DNA from: CAZJLP01 sp964546955
GTDB taxonomy: Bacteria; Verrucomicrobiota; Verrucomicrobiia; Opitutales; Opitutaceae
Direction of reading: 5' to 3'
Assembly (NCBI GenBank): GCA_964546955.1
Contig: CAZJLP010000021.1
Location: 15,401-79,400 of the forward strand
Length of the DNA stretch: 64,000 nt
Of this stretch, positions 1 through 10,200 are shown piece after piece; position 1 is the stretch's first letter; the number at the start of each line of letters is the position of its first letter. A program made the translations under genes and the position numbers. The notes beneath the pieces were generated by a model that was given only the letters and a program-made list of their open reading frames with translations, was not told the origin of the DNA and made no database searches.

Positions 1-491
1 CTCCCGGTCGGCCGCGAGAAAAATTCAAAACCATCAGGCACCACAAAATGCACCCGGTAGGCGGACACATTCGTTGCCTGAAAAATCGGCATCTTGTAAA
101 CGCGATTGACCAAGATACCTCCTTTCCCCTCCAACTTCGACACCGGTGACGTGATCCACGACTGACCACTCGACGGAGTCCCGGCCACGAAGGGAACGGT
201 GACCGTGTATTCGTTAATCTGCTCGGTTTGTGGATTCCAAACGTGCGCCTGCGACACAATGTCCAGTTTGGCCTGCGCCGCCGGATTGGTCGCTTGATAG
301 TCGATGTAACTATACAACTCGGTTTTTACCTCTTCGTTGCGGGTCGCAACATCGCCGGGAGGCGCCACCTCACCCGCGGCGCGCTGAGGCACCAGAGCGC
401 ACAGTAACGCCACCGCAGCAAGAGTGACTACCCTCAGAACCGAGGACGTGTGGTTGCAGAACCGCGAGAGTGAGTGGGTGAAGGAGGTCAT
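1..491 (-). CDS. secreted protein of unknown function, 3' part cut by window edge
   Basis: The frame opens with ATG at 489-491 and stays open for 163 codons to the window edge. It begins MTSFTHSLSRF and has a hydrophobic stretch (VVTLAAVALLCALV) ending at an Ala-rich cleavage region near residue 38, so it should be exported by Sec. The mature part is polar with beta-type sequence (for example NEYTVTVPFVAG and YRVHFVVPDGFEF). I recognise no family. It starts 8 bases after the stop of the giant repeat protein on the same strand, so the two are probably co-transcribed, and it may be unaffected by the amber codon in that gene. No Shine-Dalgarno sequence precedes the start. Confidence 0.75.
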   Translation of the reverse strand, partial: MTSFTHSLSRFCNHTSSVLRVVTLAAVALLCALVPQRAAGEVAPPGDVATRNEEVKTELYSYIDYQATNPAAQAKLDIVSQAHVWNPQTEQINEYTVTVPFVAGTPSSGQSWITSPVSKLEGKGGILVNRVYKMPIFQATNVSAYRVHFVVPDGFEFFSRPTG

Positions 492-1097
492 GGTCCGGTT
501 CAGCGATTCGGGGTAAATACGGCCAGGGCCGGGTCGTTACTGCCGGTCGCATCGGCGGTGAGGCTGTTATTATATTCCGCCAGATTGGAGATACCGTCGT
601 TGTTGCGATCGGCGGCGGCATCGGCGGCGCTTTGTGGGTTAAGACCATGATCGATCTCCCAAGCGTCGGTCATCCCGTCGCCATCGGTGTCGATCAACCG
701 GGGATCGATCCCCGATGTGGCGGGAGGCAACGTGCCCGGACCCGTCGGATTTCCAGGACCGGTTGGAGTGCCGGGGCCGCTACCCGACGTGCCCACCGCA
801 AAACTGGTCTCAATGTCAGCGTTTAAGTCGTATTCGCCTGAGAGGTCTTTGGCGCGTAGATGGACCTTATAGACTCCCGGTTTGTTGGCCGGGGGAGTCC
901 ACGCGATCGAACCGGTTCCATTTGACCCGCTTACCCGCGCGCTGCCGATGTAGTTCCAGCCGGACAGATCCGGTCCTGTGACATAGAAGAAAAGCCAATC
1001 AAGATCGCCATCCACGTCCGTCGCATTGCCGGTGAACGTGCGTTCTCCCGCGCCCACGCCGCTCACCGTAAGCGAATTGGTCTGAGGACGGACATTG

Positions 1098-1980
1098 GTC
1101 ACCGTGACAACGGTGTCGCCCAACATAACCGTACCGCCATCGCCCGTGACATACACGTGCGTGACGTAAGAACCCGCTTCGTAGTTGTGATTGCTTCGAA
1201 CAACCGTGGCCTTCCACCGATCGCGTAACGCATCGTATTCACCTTCGAGCCATTCGAGCTCGTCCTGTCCACCGGCCGCTGTCCAGGTCGGAAATTGAAC
1301 ACGGGTGGCTCCCTGCACGTTGTTCGCGTATACTTCATAGGAGACACCATTCGTCGGATTTGCGCTGCTCGTAACGGACGGCGGTGGCGGAGGCGTCATC
1401 GTCACCGTGGTGCTGTCCATAAAAACGGCGCTGTCATTTCCGACTGTCACGTAAACGTGCGTAATGTAAGTCCCGTATTCGTTGTTGTGTTCGCTTCGAC
1501 GAACAACGGCCTTCCAGCGATTGTTTACCGCGTCGTATTGACCTTCAATCCAGCGGATATCGTCTTGCCCATTCGCCTCGGTCCACGTGGGGAACTCCAC
1601 ACGGCTGGCACCCTGCACGTTGTTCGCGTAAACTTCGTAAAGTGAACTGCTCGTCGGGCTACCGCTGTTGGTGACCGATGGCAGCTGAGGCGTTAGCAAA
1701 ACGGTGACGTAACCCACCAGGGTGCTCGCGCCATCCGTCCCGGTCGCATAGACGTGAGTCATATACGATCCCGCCTCCTGATTGTGCTGGCTTCGGCGAA
1801 CGACCCCCTTCCACCGATTATTCAAGGCATCGTACTCGCCCTCAATCCATTCGATATCATCCTGCCCATTATTTTCGGTCCAGGTGGGAAACACCACTCG
1901 GGTGGTCCCTTGAACGTTGTTCGCGTAAACTTCGTACGAGGAACCGCCCGTTGGACTGCCGCTCGTGGTGATCGAAAAGG
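1098..1980 (-). repeat. three tandem GBS Bsp-like domains
   Basis: Three ~98-residue units each contain YEVYANNVQG, then VxFPTWTxxxGQDD, an acidic/Trp segment, and RRSxHNxEAGSYxTHVY. This matches the GBS Bsp-like repeat family, known to me mainly from secreted Firmicutes cell-wall proteins. All three share the core Trp, Asp and His positions. Confidence 0.75.
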
Positions 1981-1984
1981 GAGC

Positions 1985-4900
1985 GGGTTCCGTGATCGCG
2001 GTAACGGTGACGACGGTGCCGCGCGTGCGGTTCGAGCGGTTCGCGTTCCACGCGTAAGCCAGGAAGTGGTACGTTCCCGCGGCTGGCGCGGACCAGGAGA
2101 ACGTTTGGGCGGCGGAAGAGCCCGAGGCGGACACCAAGCCGCGGTTGACGGGGGAATTACCCGCAGCATCGGTCTGCTCCAAACCAATCTCGGCTAGCCC
2201 AGAGGCGCACGTGCCGCCCACCGTGAAACTGATCGCCTGCCCAAACGGCACTGAAGTCGCGGAGGGGGTCAGTGTAACCTGAGGAACAGAAGACGCGGGA
2301 GTCCCCACCGTCACCGTGACAACGCCGGTGCGTTTGAGCTGCGTGCGACTCGCGTTCCACGCGTAGCCGACAAAATAGTAGACGCCATTTGCAGGCGCGG
2401 ACCAAAAGAAAGTATGGCTGGCCATGCCGCCACTCGCCGCGACTCCACCGAGATTGGCTGTGGGATTGCCCGCAGCATCACACCGCTCCAAACCGAGCTC
2501 ATTCAGCCCGCCCGCATGACTGCCGGTCACGGTAAAGCTGAGCTGCTGCCCAACTGTCGCTGAGTTAGCCGAAGGCGAAAGCGTGACCTGGAGAGTTGAC
2601 GCCGGCGGTTGGGGCACCGTGACCGTGACGACTGTCGTACGCGTGAGTTGCGAGCGATCGGCGTTCCACGCGTATCCTACGAAATAGTACGTTCCGGCCG
2701 ACGTTGCAGACCACGAAAAGACACGATTGTCAGAAACGCCTCCCGCCGGGGACCCACCGAGATTCTGGGTGGGGGTGCCCGCTGCGGTACTTTGCTCAAA
2801 TCCGATCTCGCTCAATCCACTGCCACAATTGGCCGCCACCGTGAACCCAATGACCTGCCCAACCTGCGGGGAGGTGACCGTCGGGGTCAGCGTGACCGTC
2901 GGGGGCTCCGATACCGGCGCCGTGACCGTGACGGCAATCACGCCGCTGCGCGTGAGCTCTAAGCGGGTGGCGTTCCACGCGTAACTGACAAAATAATACG
3001 TACCCGCAACGGTCGGTGACCATGGGAAGACATAACTGGCCGCGCTTCCCGAAGCGCCAACTCCACCGAGATTCACGGTGGCTTGTCCCGAGGAATTACA
3101 CCCTTCCAAGCCGATCTCGCTGAGGCCACCTGGGCAATTGCCGGCCACGGTGAAATTGACCGTTTGTCCGACCAACACCGAGGTGGCGGAAGGGGTTAAA
3201 GTGACCGTCGGCGTTTGCGACACCGGCGCATTGACCGTGACGGTTGCGGCGGCGCTTGTGACTGCACCCGCGGAGTTGGAGACCACCACTTCATAGCTCC
3301 CGGTATTGGCCGTCTGCACATTATTCAGAGTCAGCGTGGCGCTCGTCGCCCCAGGTATCACTCCGTTATTGAAGCGCCATTGATAGGTAGGCGTGGGCGT
3401 ACCACCCGCAACGACGTTCAACGTGACGGTCTGTCCAACGGTCGGGGAGACGGCAGCAGGCTGCGCCGTGATAAAGGGAGCGACTGGAGCGACAACCGCG
3501 ATGCTGATGACACTGGTACGCGTGAGCTGCGAGCGGTTGATGTTCCACGCATAACCCACAAAGTAATACGTGCCGGCTGCGGTCGGGGACCACGAGAATG
3601 TCTGGCTGGCCGAGCTACCCTAGGCCGCCACGCCACCCAGATTGACCGTCGACTGACCCGACGCATTGCATCCCTCAAAGCCAATCTCGTTGAGGCCTCC
3701 TTCGCAACTGCCAACCACCGTGAAGCTGACAGTCTGGCCGACAAGCACTGAGGTGGTGGACGGCGTCAGTGTCACTTCCGGTGTCATCGACACGGGTATC
3801 GTGACCGTGACAGTAATCACCCCCGTCCGCGTGAGCTGGGAGCGGTTGATGTTCCACGCGTAACCCACAAAATAATACGTGCCAGGAGCCGTGGGAGACC
3901 ATGAGAATGTCTGACTGGCTGAACCACCGGACGCTCCCGCGCTGCCCAAATTCACCGTCGGCTCGCCCGATGCATTGCACCCCTCCAAGCCGAGCTCGTT
4001 CAATCCGGCTGGGCAATTGCCGACCACCGTGAAGTTGACCGCTTGTCCGACGAACGCAGCGCTAGCAGAAGGCGTCAGCGTGACGGTCGGTGTCATCGAC
4101 AGGACGGAAACAGTGGCTGCATTGCTTGTAACCGACCCAGCGGAATTGGAAACGACCACATCGTAGCTCCCCGCACCGGCGGCCTGCACATTATTGAGTA
4201 TTAACGAGCTGTTCGTAGCCCCCCCGATGGCCCCGCCATTAAAACGCCACTGATAGCTCGGTGCCGGTGAACCGCTGGCCGCAACTGTCAGCGTGATATT
4301 TTGCCCGGCATTCACGGTGACCGAAGCCGGGTGCGTCGAAATCACGGGTGGCGCGGAGACCGTTACGGTCCTCACGCTCGTGCGTGTGAGTTGCGAACGA
4401 TTGACGTTCCACGCGTAACCGACAAAATAGTAAGTGCCGGGGCCGGACGGCGACCAGGAGAACGTCTGGCTGGCCGAGGAACCCGAAACTCCCACATTGC
4501 CGAGGTTCGCCATGGGCTGCCCCGAAACGGTACACGACTCGAAACCGATCTCATTCAATCCTGCGGCGCAATTGCCTGTCACGGTGAAACCAATCGTCTG
4601 TCCGACCAGCATGGCAGTCGTGCTCGACGTCAATGTGGCCGACGGCGTCATCGACAGGACCGTGACCGTAGCGGTATTGCTCGTGACCGATCCGGCCGAG
4701 TTGGTGACCACCACATCGTAATTCCCGGCATTGCCGGCCTCTACATTGTTGAGCGTGAAGGTGGCGCTCGTAGCCCCTCCGATCGCTCCCTGGTTGAAAC
4801 GCCACTGATAAGTGGGTGTCGGCGTGCCGCTCGCAGCGACCGTCAGGGTAACTGCCTGGCTCGCATTGACGGTAACGGAAGCGGGATGCGTGGTTATTAC

Positions 4901-5512
4901 CGGTGGCGCCGTGACGGTTACCGTCGTCACGCTCGTGCGCGTGAGTTCGGACCGGTTGACGTTCCAAGCGTAGCCGACAAAATAGTACGTGCCGGCGGCG
5001 GTGGGCGACCAAGAGAAGATTTGGCTGGCCCAGGTGCCCGAGGCGCCCACTCCGCCAAGATTGAAAGTCGGCTGGCCCGAAGCGGTGGCCGCTTCGAAGC
5101 CGATTTCGTTCAGGCCCGCGGGACATCCTCCCGCCACGGTGAACGAGATAATCTGTCCCACCACCGCTGACGTCGTCGAAGGACTGAGCGTAACCGTCGG
5201 CGTCTGTGAAATCACGGTGACGCTGATTACGCCCGTACGCGTCAGCTGCGACCGATTGACGTTCCACGCATAGCCATCGAAATAGTACGTGCCCGGGGCT
5301 GTCGGCGTCCAAGAGAAGGACTGACTCGCCGAACTACCCGACACTCCTACGTTTCCCAGATTGGAAGTAGGCGTCCCTCCAGAGTCACAACCCTCCAGTC
5401 CAATCTCATTCAAGCCTCCTTCGCAGCTGCCCACCACCATAAAACTGACCGTCTGGCCGACCAACACAGACGAGGCCGAAGGCGTCAACGTCGCAGTAGG
5501 CGTCATCGACAC
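1985..5512 (-). repeat. nine ~100-residue protein repeats with three inserted Ig-like domains
   Basis: Each unit starts near TPTVTLTPSATSVLVGQ, continues with FTVxGNCxxGLNEIGLE and a short variable loop, and closes with FSWSPTAAGTYYFVGYAWN plus R-S-Q-L-T-R-T-G-V. It looks like a two-sheet beta-sandwich. The order is R1-R2-Ig-R3-Ig-R4-R5-Ig-R6-R7-R8-R9. The copies are close enough in DNA (recurring tracts for GYAWN and LVGQT) to recombine or confuse short-read assembly. I know no named family for the unit. Confidence 0.8.
3620..3622 (-). other. in-frame amber codon, probable TCG to TAG
   Basis: The codons around it read Val-Ala-Ala-TAG-Gly-Ser-Ser-Ala-Ser-Gln. Sister repeats read Gly-Ala-Ser-Gly-Ser at this place, so one C to A change explains the stop. 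The reading frame is the same on both sides. TAG ends other genes in the window (for example at 10181-10183, 11998-12000 and 26056-26058), which argues against amber recoding. Confidence 0.85.
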
Positions 5513-5944
5513 AGGTGGTCCCGCGACATCGATACTATAATACTGTTCGCCGCTGTACCAAGGCCGGCCGTCCATCGTCTGGAAGCACAGATACCAAGTG
5601 CCCGGCTGATCCAACGTGAGCTGCTTTGAAACGGTATTCGGACTGACCCAATCGGGCATCCAGTCATTCAGTGTAGTCCAGCCGCCCCCGGGGGGCTGAT
5701 ACCACACCATGATTCGCAGAATCCGTAAATGGTCGGGTGTGTTCCAATCGTTACCATCCGAATTATCCGAGTATATCGCCGTCGCCGTCGCACTGAACGT
5801 GATCTGATCACCGACGGTAGCGTACGCAGGCACGGAAATCTCGGTGAATTCCGGCGGGACAACCAGCTGCCCGCGGGCCGATCCAGCCGCAGCGACAACC
5901 GAAATAGCCAAAGCCAACCGCAATAGATAGTTTTTCATACTCAT

Positions 5945-6249
5945 GCTAAACGACTGCCAGCGACGCGTTCATTTTCAGTGGGGCGACACAGCCCAAAAGA
6001 GCACGAGGGAGAGAGGGGTAGTTCGCTAAACGTCTTCAATGTTTGCGTGCGGCCTCGCCACAGTGAACAAGGTTCCCGTTTCTCAAAGTTAATCCTTTGG
6101 TATGGTTTGGTACCGAGCCGCGGCCACCGGTCTAGGCAGCCGCAAAAGGGGCCGGTCGGTCTGAGCTGGTGTTCTCCTTGGGGACATGTTTTTTGTAGAG
6201 TGAAACGGTCAATTGGATCGTCGCGGAACGCTCGCCCCAAACTCACCCC
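5945..6249. other. 305 bp intergenic region between divergent genes
   Basis: This separates the leftward repeat-protein gene from the rightward gene at 6250, so promoters for both should lie here. I see no clear sigma-70 pair, no convincing hairpin and no small gene with a supportable start. Confidence 0.4.
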
Positions 6250-7578
6250 GTGCCCGTCTACAAGATAGCTGATCAGTCATTTACCGAGGTATCGCGCCCG
6301 GCAGTCCTGCCCAAGCCTATCGGTAGGGAAGACGCCGGAGCCATCTCGCTGGGCTTTGAGCGCCATCACGGATTTTATGAACTTGCATGCGCACGGCTTC
6401 GCCCGCCAAGCGCCCCGATCGAGTATGTTTCGCGAGATTGTGGTTATATGGTGAAGAGTCGGCGCGCCGCTCAGGCACCCGCTCGGAGAGAACGCAAGAT
6501 CGCGCTTTTGGTCTTTTTTCTCTTGCTCGAAAACGCAGAACTAACCCACGCGGGGGAATTGGTCGAAGTCTGCCGTGGAGGTGCGCATAGCTGGTGCCAC
6601 AGCCTGTATCGGCTCTCCGTTCACAATCCGAAGGAGGGCGGTAATAAGTGGTTAGCGGACAGCCTCGGGTTAGAAGGCACGGATCTCGACGACCCTTTTT
6701 CTGGAGTGTTGCGATTTATTCAATGCCGCCGGGTCGGCGAGAAGTTTATCGTACATATCGATAACCGGCTTTTCGATCCCTCAGCCGTGATCGTGTCGCA
6801 CTGGGAAAACGGCAGCTGGCAGCAATCGCACAAACTGCGCGCAGAGATTCTTTACGACTTGATGCGGCAGGTACCCCGCTGGGCCCCACTGGCCGCCAAA
6901 CTTCCCGTACCCAAAGGCCGTTCCGATCCACGTCCAGAAGCCGAAATGCGCGGACCGTGGGAGGATATGCCCCTGTATTTTCGATATCTGACAGCCGCGA
7001 AGAAAGTGCGCCTTGTGGGCTTGAACCATCAGGTTTTTCGCCGCGCGCGCGCGACCTCTCGAGGCGTCGGAACGCCTGGTCAAGTCGACCCCAAAAATGT
7101 CGCCGTTTTTCTTGCGAATGAAACAGCGGCCAGCTGCGAGCGCCGCGTGGCCGCCGAAATCGATGCCGTGAACCCCGTTGAGCCTTTCAGCGAGAATTTG
7201 GAGGAGCTCACCGTTTTTATTGGCAGCCAAATTGCTCACTCCACCTGGGAGCGGAATACGGGTTGGCGGCCGGAGCCTTATGCGGCGGCGGTGCGTTTTT
7301 GGCAGGGGTATCTGAAAAAAATCAGCCGGCTTCGTCCGCGCGCTAAAATCAACCTTTACGCGATCGACGATGTTTCTCCGCTCGCGTTGCACTTGGAGTT
7401 TGCGGACGGATCCGCGTTTTTGAAATGGACCCCCGCGATGTTTGGGGCCTATCACCCGGGCAATCCGGGCTGGAACCTCCTCTGGAATCTCGGCGCCCCA
7501 CCCCCACCCCATTTTATCGAAATCGTCCGGGCCATGCGCGAACTCCCCCAGAGGGCCGTCCCTTTGTCGCTGTTATGA
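6250..7578 (+). CDS. hypothetical protein, unrecognised family
   Basis: The frame from GTG at 6250 gives 442 residues. An internal ATG at 6448 (MVKSRRAAQAP) is followed by a basic stretch and a hydrophobic core (KIALLVFFLLL) ending in THAG, which looks like a signal peptide and makes 6448 a strong alternative start. The rest is soluble and mixed, with Trp-rich segments (GSWQQSHK, RFWQGYLKK, FLKWTPAMFGAYHPG) and no motif I can name. It converges with the cyclase gene: the stops share the hexamer at 7573-7578, so their 3' ends overlap tail to tail. Confidence 0.6.
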   Translation: MPVYKIADQSFTEVSRPAVLPKPIGREDAGAISLGFERHHGFYELACARLRPPSAPIEYVSRDCGYMVKSRRAAQAPARRERKIALLVFFLLLENAELTHAGELVEVCRGGAHSWCHSLYRLSVHNPKEGGNKWLADSLGLEGTDLDDPFSGVLRFIQCRRVGEKFIVHIDNRLFDPSAVIVSHWENGSWQQSHKLRAEILYDLMRQVPRWAPLAAKLPVPKGRSDPRPEAEMRGPWEDMPLYFRYLTAAKKVRLVGLNHQVFRRARATSRGVGTPGQVDPKNVAVFLANETAASCERRVAAEIDAVNPVEPFSENLEELTVFIGSQIAHSTWERNTGWRPEPYAAAVRFWQGYLKKISRLRPRAKINLYAIDDVSPLALHLEFADGSAFLKWTPAMFGAYHPGNPGWNLLWNLGAPPPPHFIEIVRAMRELPQRAVPLSLL

Positions 7579-9018
7579 TTCCTCGACCGCCGTCCCAGCC
7601 CGCAGGCTCTCAGCCAGCGGTTCTCGCCCGTTCAGCCCGAGCACGGCGTATACAGGTATCGACCAGTCGGACCGTATCGGCGCCTCGCCCGCGCGTTGCG
7701 CCGATACGAACGGTTTGATTTTTGCATAGGTCGCCTGGGTTACTAAAACGGGGTGTCGGGCGACCTTGGTGTATTGCTCGACCCGCGAGGCGATGTTCAC
7801 GACGCAGCCCGTGACCCGATAATCCACATGATTCGCGCCGCCTACGTTTCCCAGCACCACGCGCCCGGAATGGATTCCGATGCCGACACGCACCCACGGC
7901 GACCGATCCCCCTTGGCGGCCCGACGCTCCTGATTGAATTCCTCCAGCGCAGTCACCAAACCCAAACCGGCTTGGATCGCATCAAGCTCGTGCTGGGTCG
8001 AACTTCCGTTTGCCCCAAAAACGGCAAACAACCCGTCCCCGACCGTTTGAACCAACATGCCGCGATGCTGAAAAATCACGGCCGTCGTCTTGTTGAGATA
8101 ATCGCTTAAAAAACGCGTCGAATCCTTGGGGCCCAACTCCTGAGCGATACTCGTGAAGTCTCGGATGTCGGCGAACAGCACGGACGCCTCGCACTCCCTG
8201 CTTTCCAACAGCAGGCCGCGGCTCAAAATTTCATCCGTAACCTGAGGGGAAACATACTTGGACAACGCGTCCTTGAGTCGATTGTGACCGACCACCTGCT
8301 CTGCCAGTACAACCGCCGCGGGCAGACAAAATGCGAGCATTCCCAGCAGCGTGAAGCTGACCGTACAGATCGATGTCGTAGCATAGAGCGTAAAATCGAA
8401 GACAAGAAGTCCGGCGAGAAGACAGGCTCCGGAAAAGACCAGCTTCGCATGCCTGCGCTGCTTCGTTTCGAGCAAGGAACTAGAGAGCGCACGGTGCAGT
8501 TTTCGGAGCGCCGTGGCCGTCAGAACGATGAGGATAACAACGCCGACAATCTGCGCCCACCCCACTTCCGGAAACGTCGGCGACACGTTCGTCCAGCTCC
8601 GGCGACCCAATGGCTCGGCACGAATTCGATAAAAATACGGCGTATAGGTCACGACGACGACGATCAGGCTCAGTGCATACGCGATCCGAATCAGGCGCTT
8701 CCCAGCGCGACTTCGGTCGTTCAAAAACTCGAATACGAAATGGACAAACAAGCCGCAAAACAGGCCGACCATCGAAAAATTGATCTGCGCCCACCTCAGC
8801 GCCACCCGCGGTGACTCCGTATTGTCCTCAACAAAAAAGCCGAACGCGATAACGGTGATGCACAGCAAGCAATGTGAGAAAATAACGTCGACCCGGCGCC
8901 GCCCCAATCTCCAATAAACAAAATAGAAGGCGGCCGTCAGCGGGAAGCACGTCGCAAACACCAATAGATCGATGACCGAATAAGGCGTGATCGAAAACCA
9001 TTCGGACCAAACGAACAT
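7573..9018 (-). CDS. membrane-bound class III nucleotide cyclase with noncanonical base-selecting residues
   Basis: Start ATG at 9018 (a GTG one codon upstream is possible). Residues 1-245 form about six to seven membrane helices ending near FCLPAAVVLAEQVVG. A linker (RLKDALSKYVSPQVTDEIL) leads to a class III adenylate/guanylate cyclase domain from about 276. Both metal aspartates are present (FADIRDFT, D284; VGDG, D328), as are the transition-state Asn408 and Arg412 (VVNIASR). At the purine-selecting site the usual Lys is Gln (VQTVGD, Q324) and the second position is Arg (DYRVTG, R401). The Asp of the common GDTVN motif is Cys (C405). The metal site looks intact, but base choice (ATP or GTP) cannot be predicted. 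Positions come from alignment by eye. Confidence 0.85.
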   Translation of the reverse strand: MFVWSEWFSITPYSVIDLLVFATCFPLTAAFYFVYWRLGRRRVDVIFSHCLLCITVIAFGFFVEDNTESPRVALRWAQINFSMVGLFCGLFVHFVFEFLNDRSRAGKRLIRIAYALSLIVVVVTYTPYFYRIRAEPLGRRSWTNVSPTFPEVGWAQIVGVVILIVLTATALRKLHRALSSSLLETKQRRHAKLVFSGACLLAGLLVFDFTLYATTSICTVSFTLLGMLAFCLPAAVVLAEQVVGHNRLKDALSKYVSPQVTDEILSRGLLLESRECEASVLFADIRDFTSIAQELGPKDSTRFLSDYLNKTTAVIFQHRGMLVQTVGDGLFAVFGANGSSTQHELDAIQAGLGLVTALEEFNQERRAAKGDRSPWVRVGIGIHSGRVVLGNVGGANHVDYRVTGCVVNIASRVEQYTKVARHPVLVTQATYAKIKPFVSAQRAGEAPIRSDWSIPVYAVLGLNGREPLAESLRAGTAVEES

Positions 9019-9430
9019 CACAACAATCTTACCTCGAAAAATACACAGGCAAGCATTTGGTGGGTTAAATGTGCATGACGATTATCTAACAGTTTTGCGA
9101 CCGGGAGCGCGCGCCGTTTAGTTCAATCTGAGGTTACTGCGCTCTTTTTTGGAATCTGATTCCAGACGGAAGTTATTTGGCTTTGAAATCTTGCGAGAAC
9201 CGCATCCGGCGGCGATCAACTGCGTCAGGCACGGCAGTACTACCATGAAACACCTCCGGCTTGGTTGCTGTCACCCAGGTCGCGCTCCTCTGAACTCATC
9301 AATTTGGTTGTAAGTTACAGAAAAGTGCGTGGCGCCAAAGATTGGTTGTCCGGTTTTGGATCCAGTGGCAGTTACGTTCCTGTGCATACGAATATCGGCG
9401 GACCGCCGCAGTCCAGTCTAGCGCGATGAC
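9019..9430. other. about 410 bp intergenic region between divergent transcripts
   Basis: This lies between the leftward cyclase and the rightward DUF4159 operon and must hold the operon promoter. A small dyad (GGAATCTGATTCC) sits at about 9151-9163. A 22-codon frame from about 9246 has no support. I identify no promoter with confidence. Confidence 0.35.
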
Positions 9431-10183
9431 ATGATCCACTGGTCGATACCGTTCTCACTTCGCGCACTGATCCGGGGACTGCTTGCGTTCACGCTATCGA
9501 TCGCTCTTTTCGCTCCGATTTTCCTTCTGGCCCAGACGGGTTCGCCTTCAGATCCCGTTTTTCGCGGTGGCAAAGTGGAATGGGCGCGGCTCAAGACGAG
9601 CGGCCAGCACTGGAAGCGTCACGCGGATTTCGATCTCAACCTTCTCCAGTTCATCCGCGATCATACGTCCCTCAATATAGAGCGCGTGTGGTATTCCGCG
9701 AGCGCAACGAAGCTGGATGAGTTGTGCAGCTACCCGTTCCTCTTCACGGATAATTTGCAGCGACTTTCGTCGCCGGAAGAACGCCGCAACGTGGGCGAAT
9801 ATCTGCGGCGAGGCGGCTTCATCTTGATCGATGCGTGCGTGAATACGCAGATCAATCCCAATCCGGATCTGTTTATGCGGGCGCAATTGGATGTGCTCCG
9901 CGCCGAGTTTCCCGATCTTCGCTCCGAACCGCTTCCGTCGGACCATCAGATATTCTCTATCTATTTCAAGATGGCGCAATTCCCCCCGCAAACGCGGCCG
10001 GGAAACAGCTGGTCAGACGGGCCAACACGACCGTTGAGACTGCTCGTCTCGGGCGATCGCGTCATCGGTGTGCTCACGCTCAGTGGCCTTCAATGCGGCT
10101 GGGCCGGCTTCGCCTCAGCAGGCGTCGGAACCCAGTGCATGCAGATGATGACGAACATCTACATCTACGCGATCACGCGGTAG
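9431..10183 (+). CDS. DUF4159 domain secreted protein, paralogue 1
   Basis: 250 residues. An N-terminal hydrophobic stretch (LLAFTLSIALFAPIFLLAQ) acts as signal peptide. The mature part is one DUF4159 domain beginning FRGGKVEWARLKT and containing LRRGGFILIDACVNTQ, DHQIFSIYFKM, LQCGWAGF and the typical end MMTNIYIYAITR. DUF4159 proteins have a fold related to class I amidotransferases and cluster with MoxR/VWA genes; no biochemical role is established to my knowledge. It is the first gene of the operon reaching 19910, 17 bases before its paralogue. No Shine-Dalgarno sequence is seen. Confidence 0.9.
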   Translation: MIHWSIPFSLRALIRGLLAFTLSIALFAPIFLLAQTGSPSDPVFRGGKVEWARLKTSGQHWKRHADFDLNLLQFIRDHTSLNIERVWYSASATKLDELCSYPFLFTDNLQRLSSPEERRNVGEYLRRGGFILIDACVNTQINPNPDLFMRAQLDVLRAEFPDLRSEPLPSDHQIFSIYFKMAQFPPQTRPGNSWSDGPTRPLRLLVSGDRVIGVLTLSGLQCGWAGFASAGVGTQCMQMMTNIYIYAITR

Positions 10184-10200
10184 CGAAACGAACCTCACCG

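Larger units (their letters stand above)
500..5944 (-). pseudogene. giant modular secreted repeat protein interrupted by an in-frame amber codon
   Basis: One frame of 1,815 codons runs from ATG at 5944 to TGA at 500, broken only by TAG at 3620-3622 (codon 775). Layout by approximate residue: signal peptide 1-26 (MSMKNYLLRLALAIS); unique beta domain 27-142; then nine ~100-residue repeats with the signature TYYFVGYAWNxxRSxLTRT, interleaved with three Ig-like domains (about 344-430, 531-615, 820-905); three GBS Bsp-like domains (about 1320-1615; VYANNVQG, FPTWTExNGQDD, HNxEAGSY); a PKD/Ig-like domain; a Gly/Pro/Thr linker; and a DTDGDGMTDAWE calcium-binding tail of thrombospondin type-3 kind. 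No membrane anchor follows, so release or non-covalent surface attachment is likely. A role in adhesion or glycan binding is inference. The break lies inside repeat 5, where other copies have Ser (TCG). A restart at Met 3559 would lack a signal peptide. It may be a recent mutation or an assembly error. Confidence 0.85.

Noticed and set aside
3500..3640. Stop-codon recoding at the amber codon (pyrrolysine or a suppressor code)
   Set aside because: TAG ends several ordinary genes in the window, no pyl genes are present, and the sister repeats show Ser at this site, so a mutation is simpler.
1985..5512. Repeats as a CRISPR array
   Set aside because: The periodicity is about 300 bases, in frame and coding; there are no short direct repeats with unique spacers.
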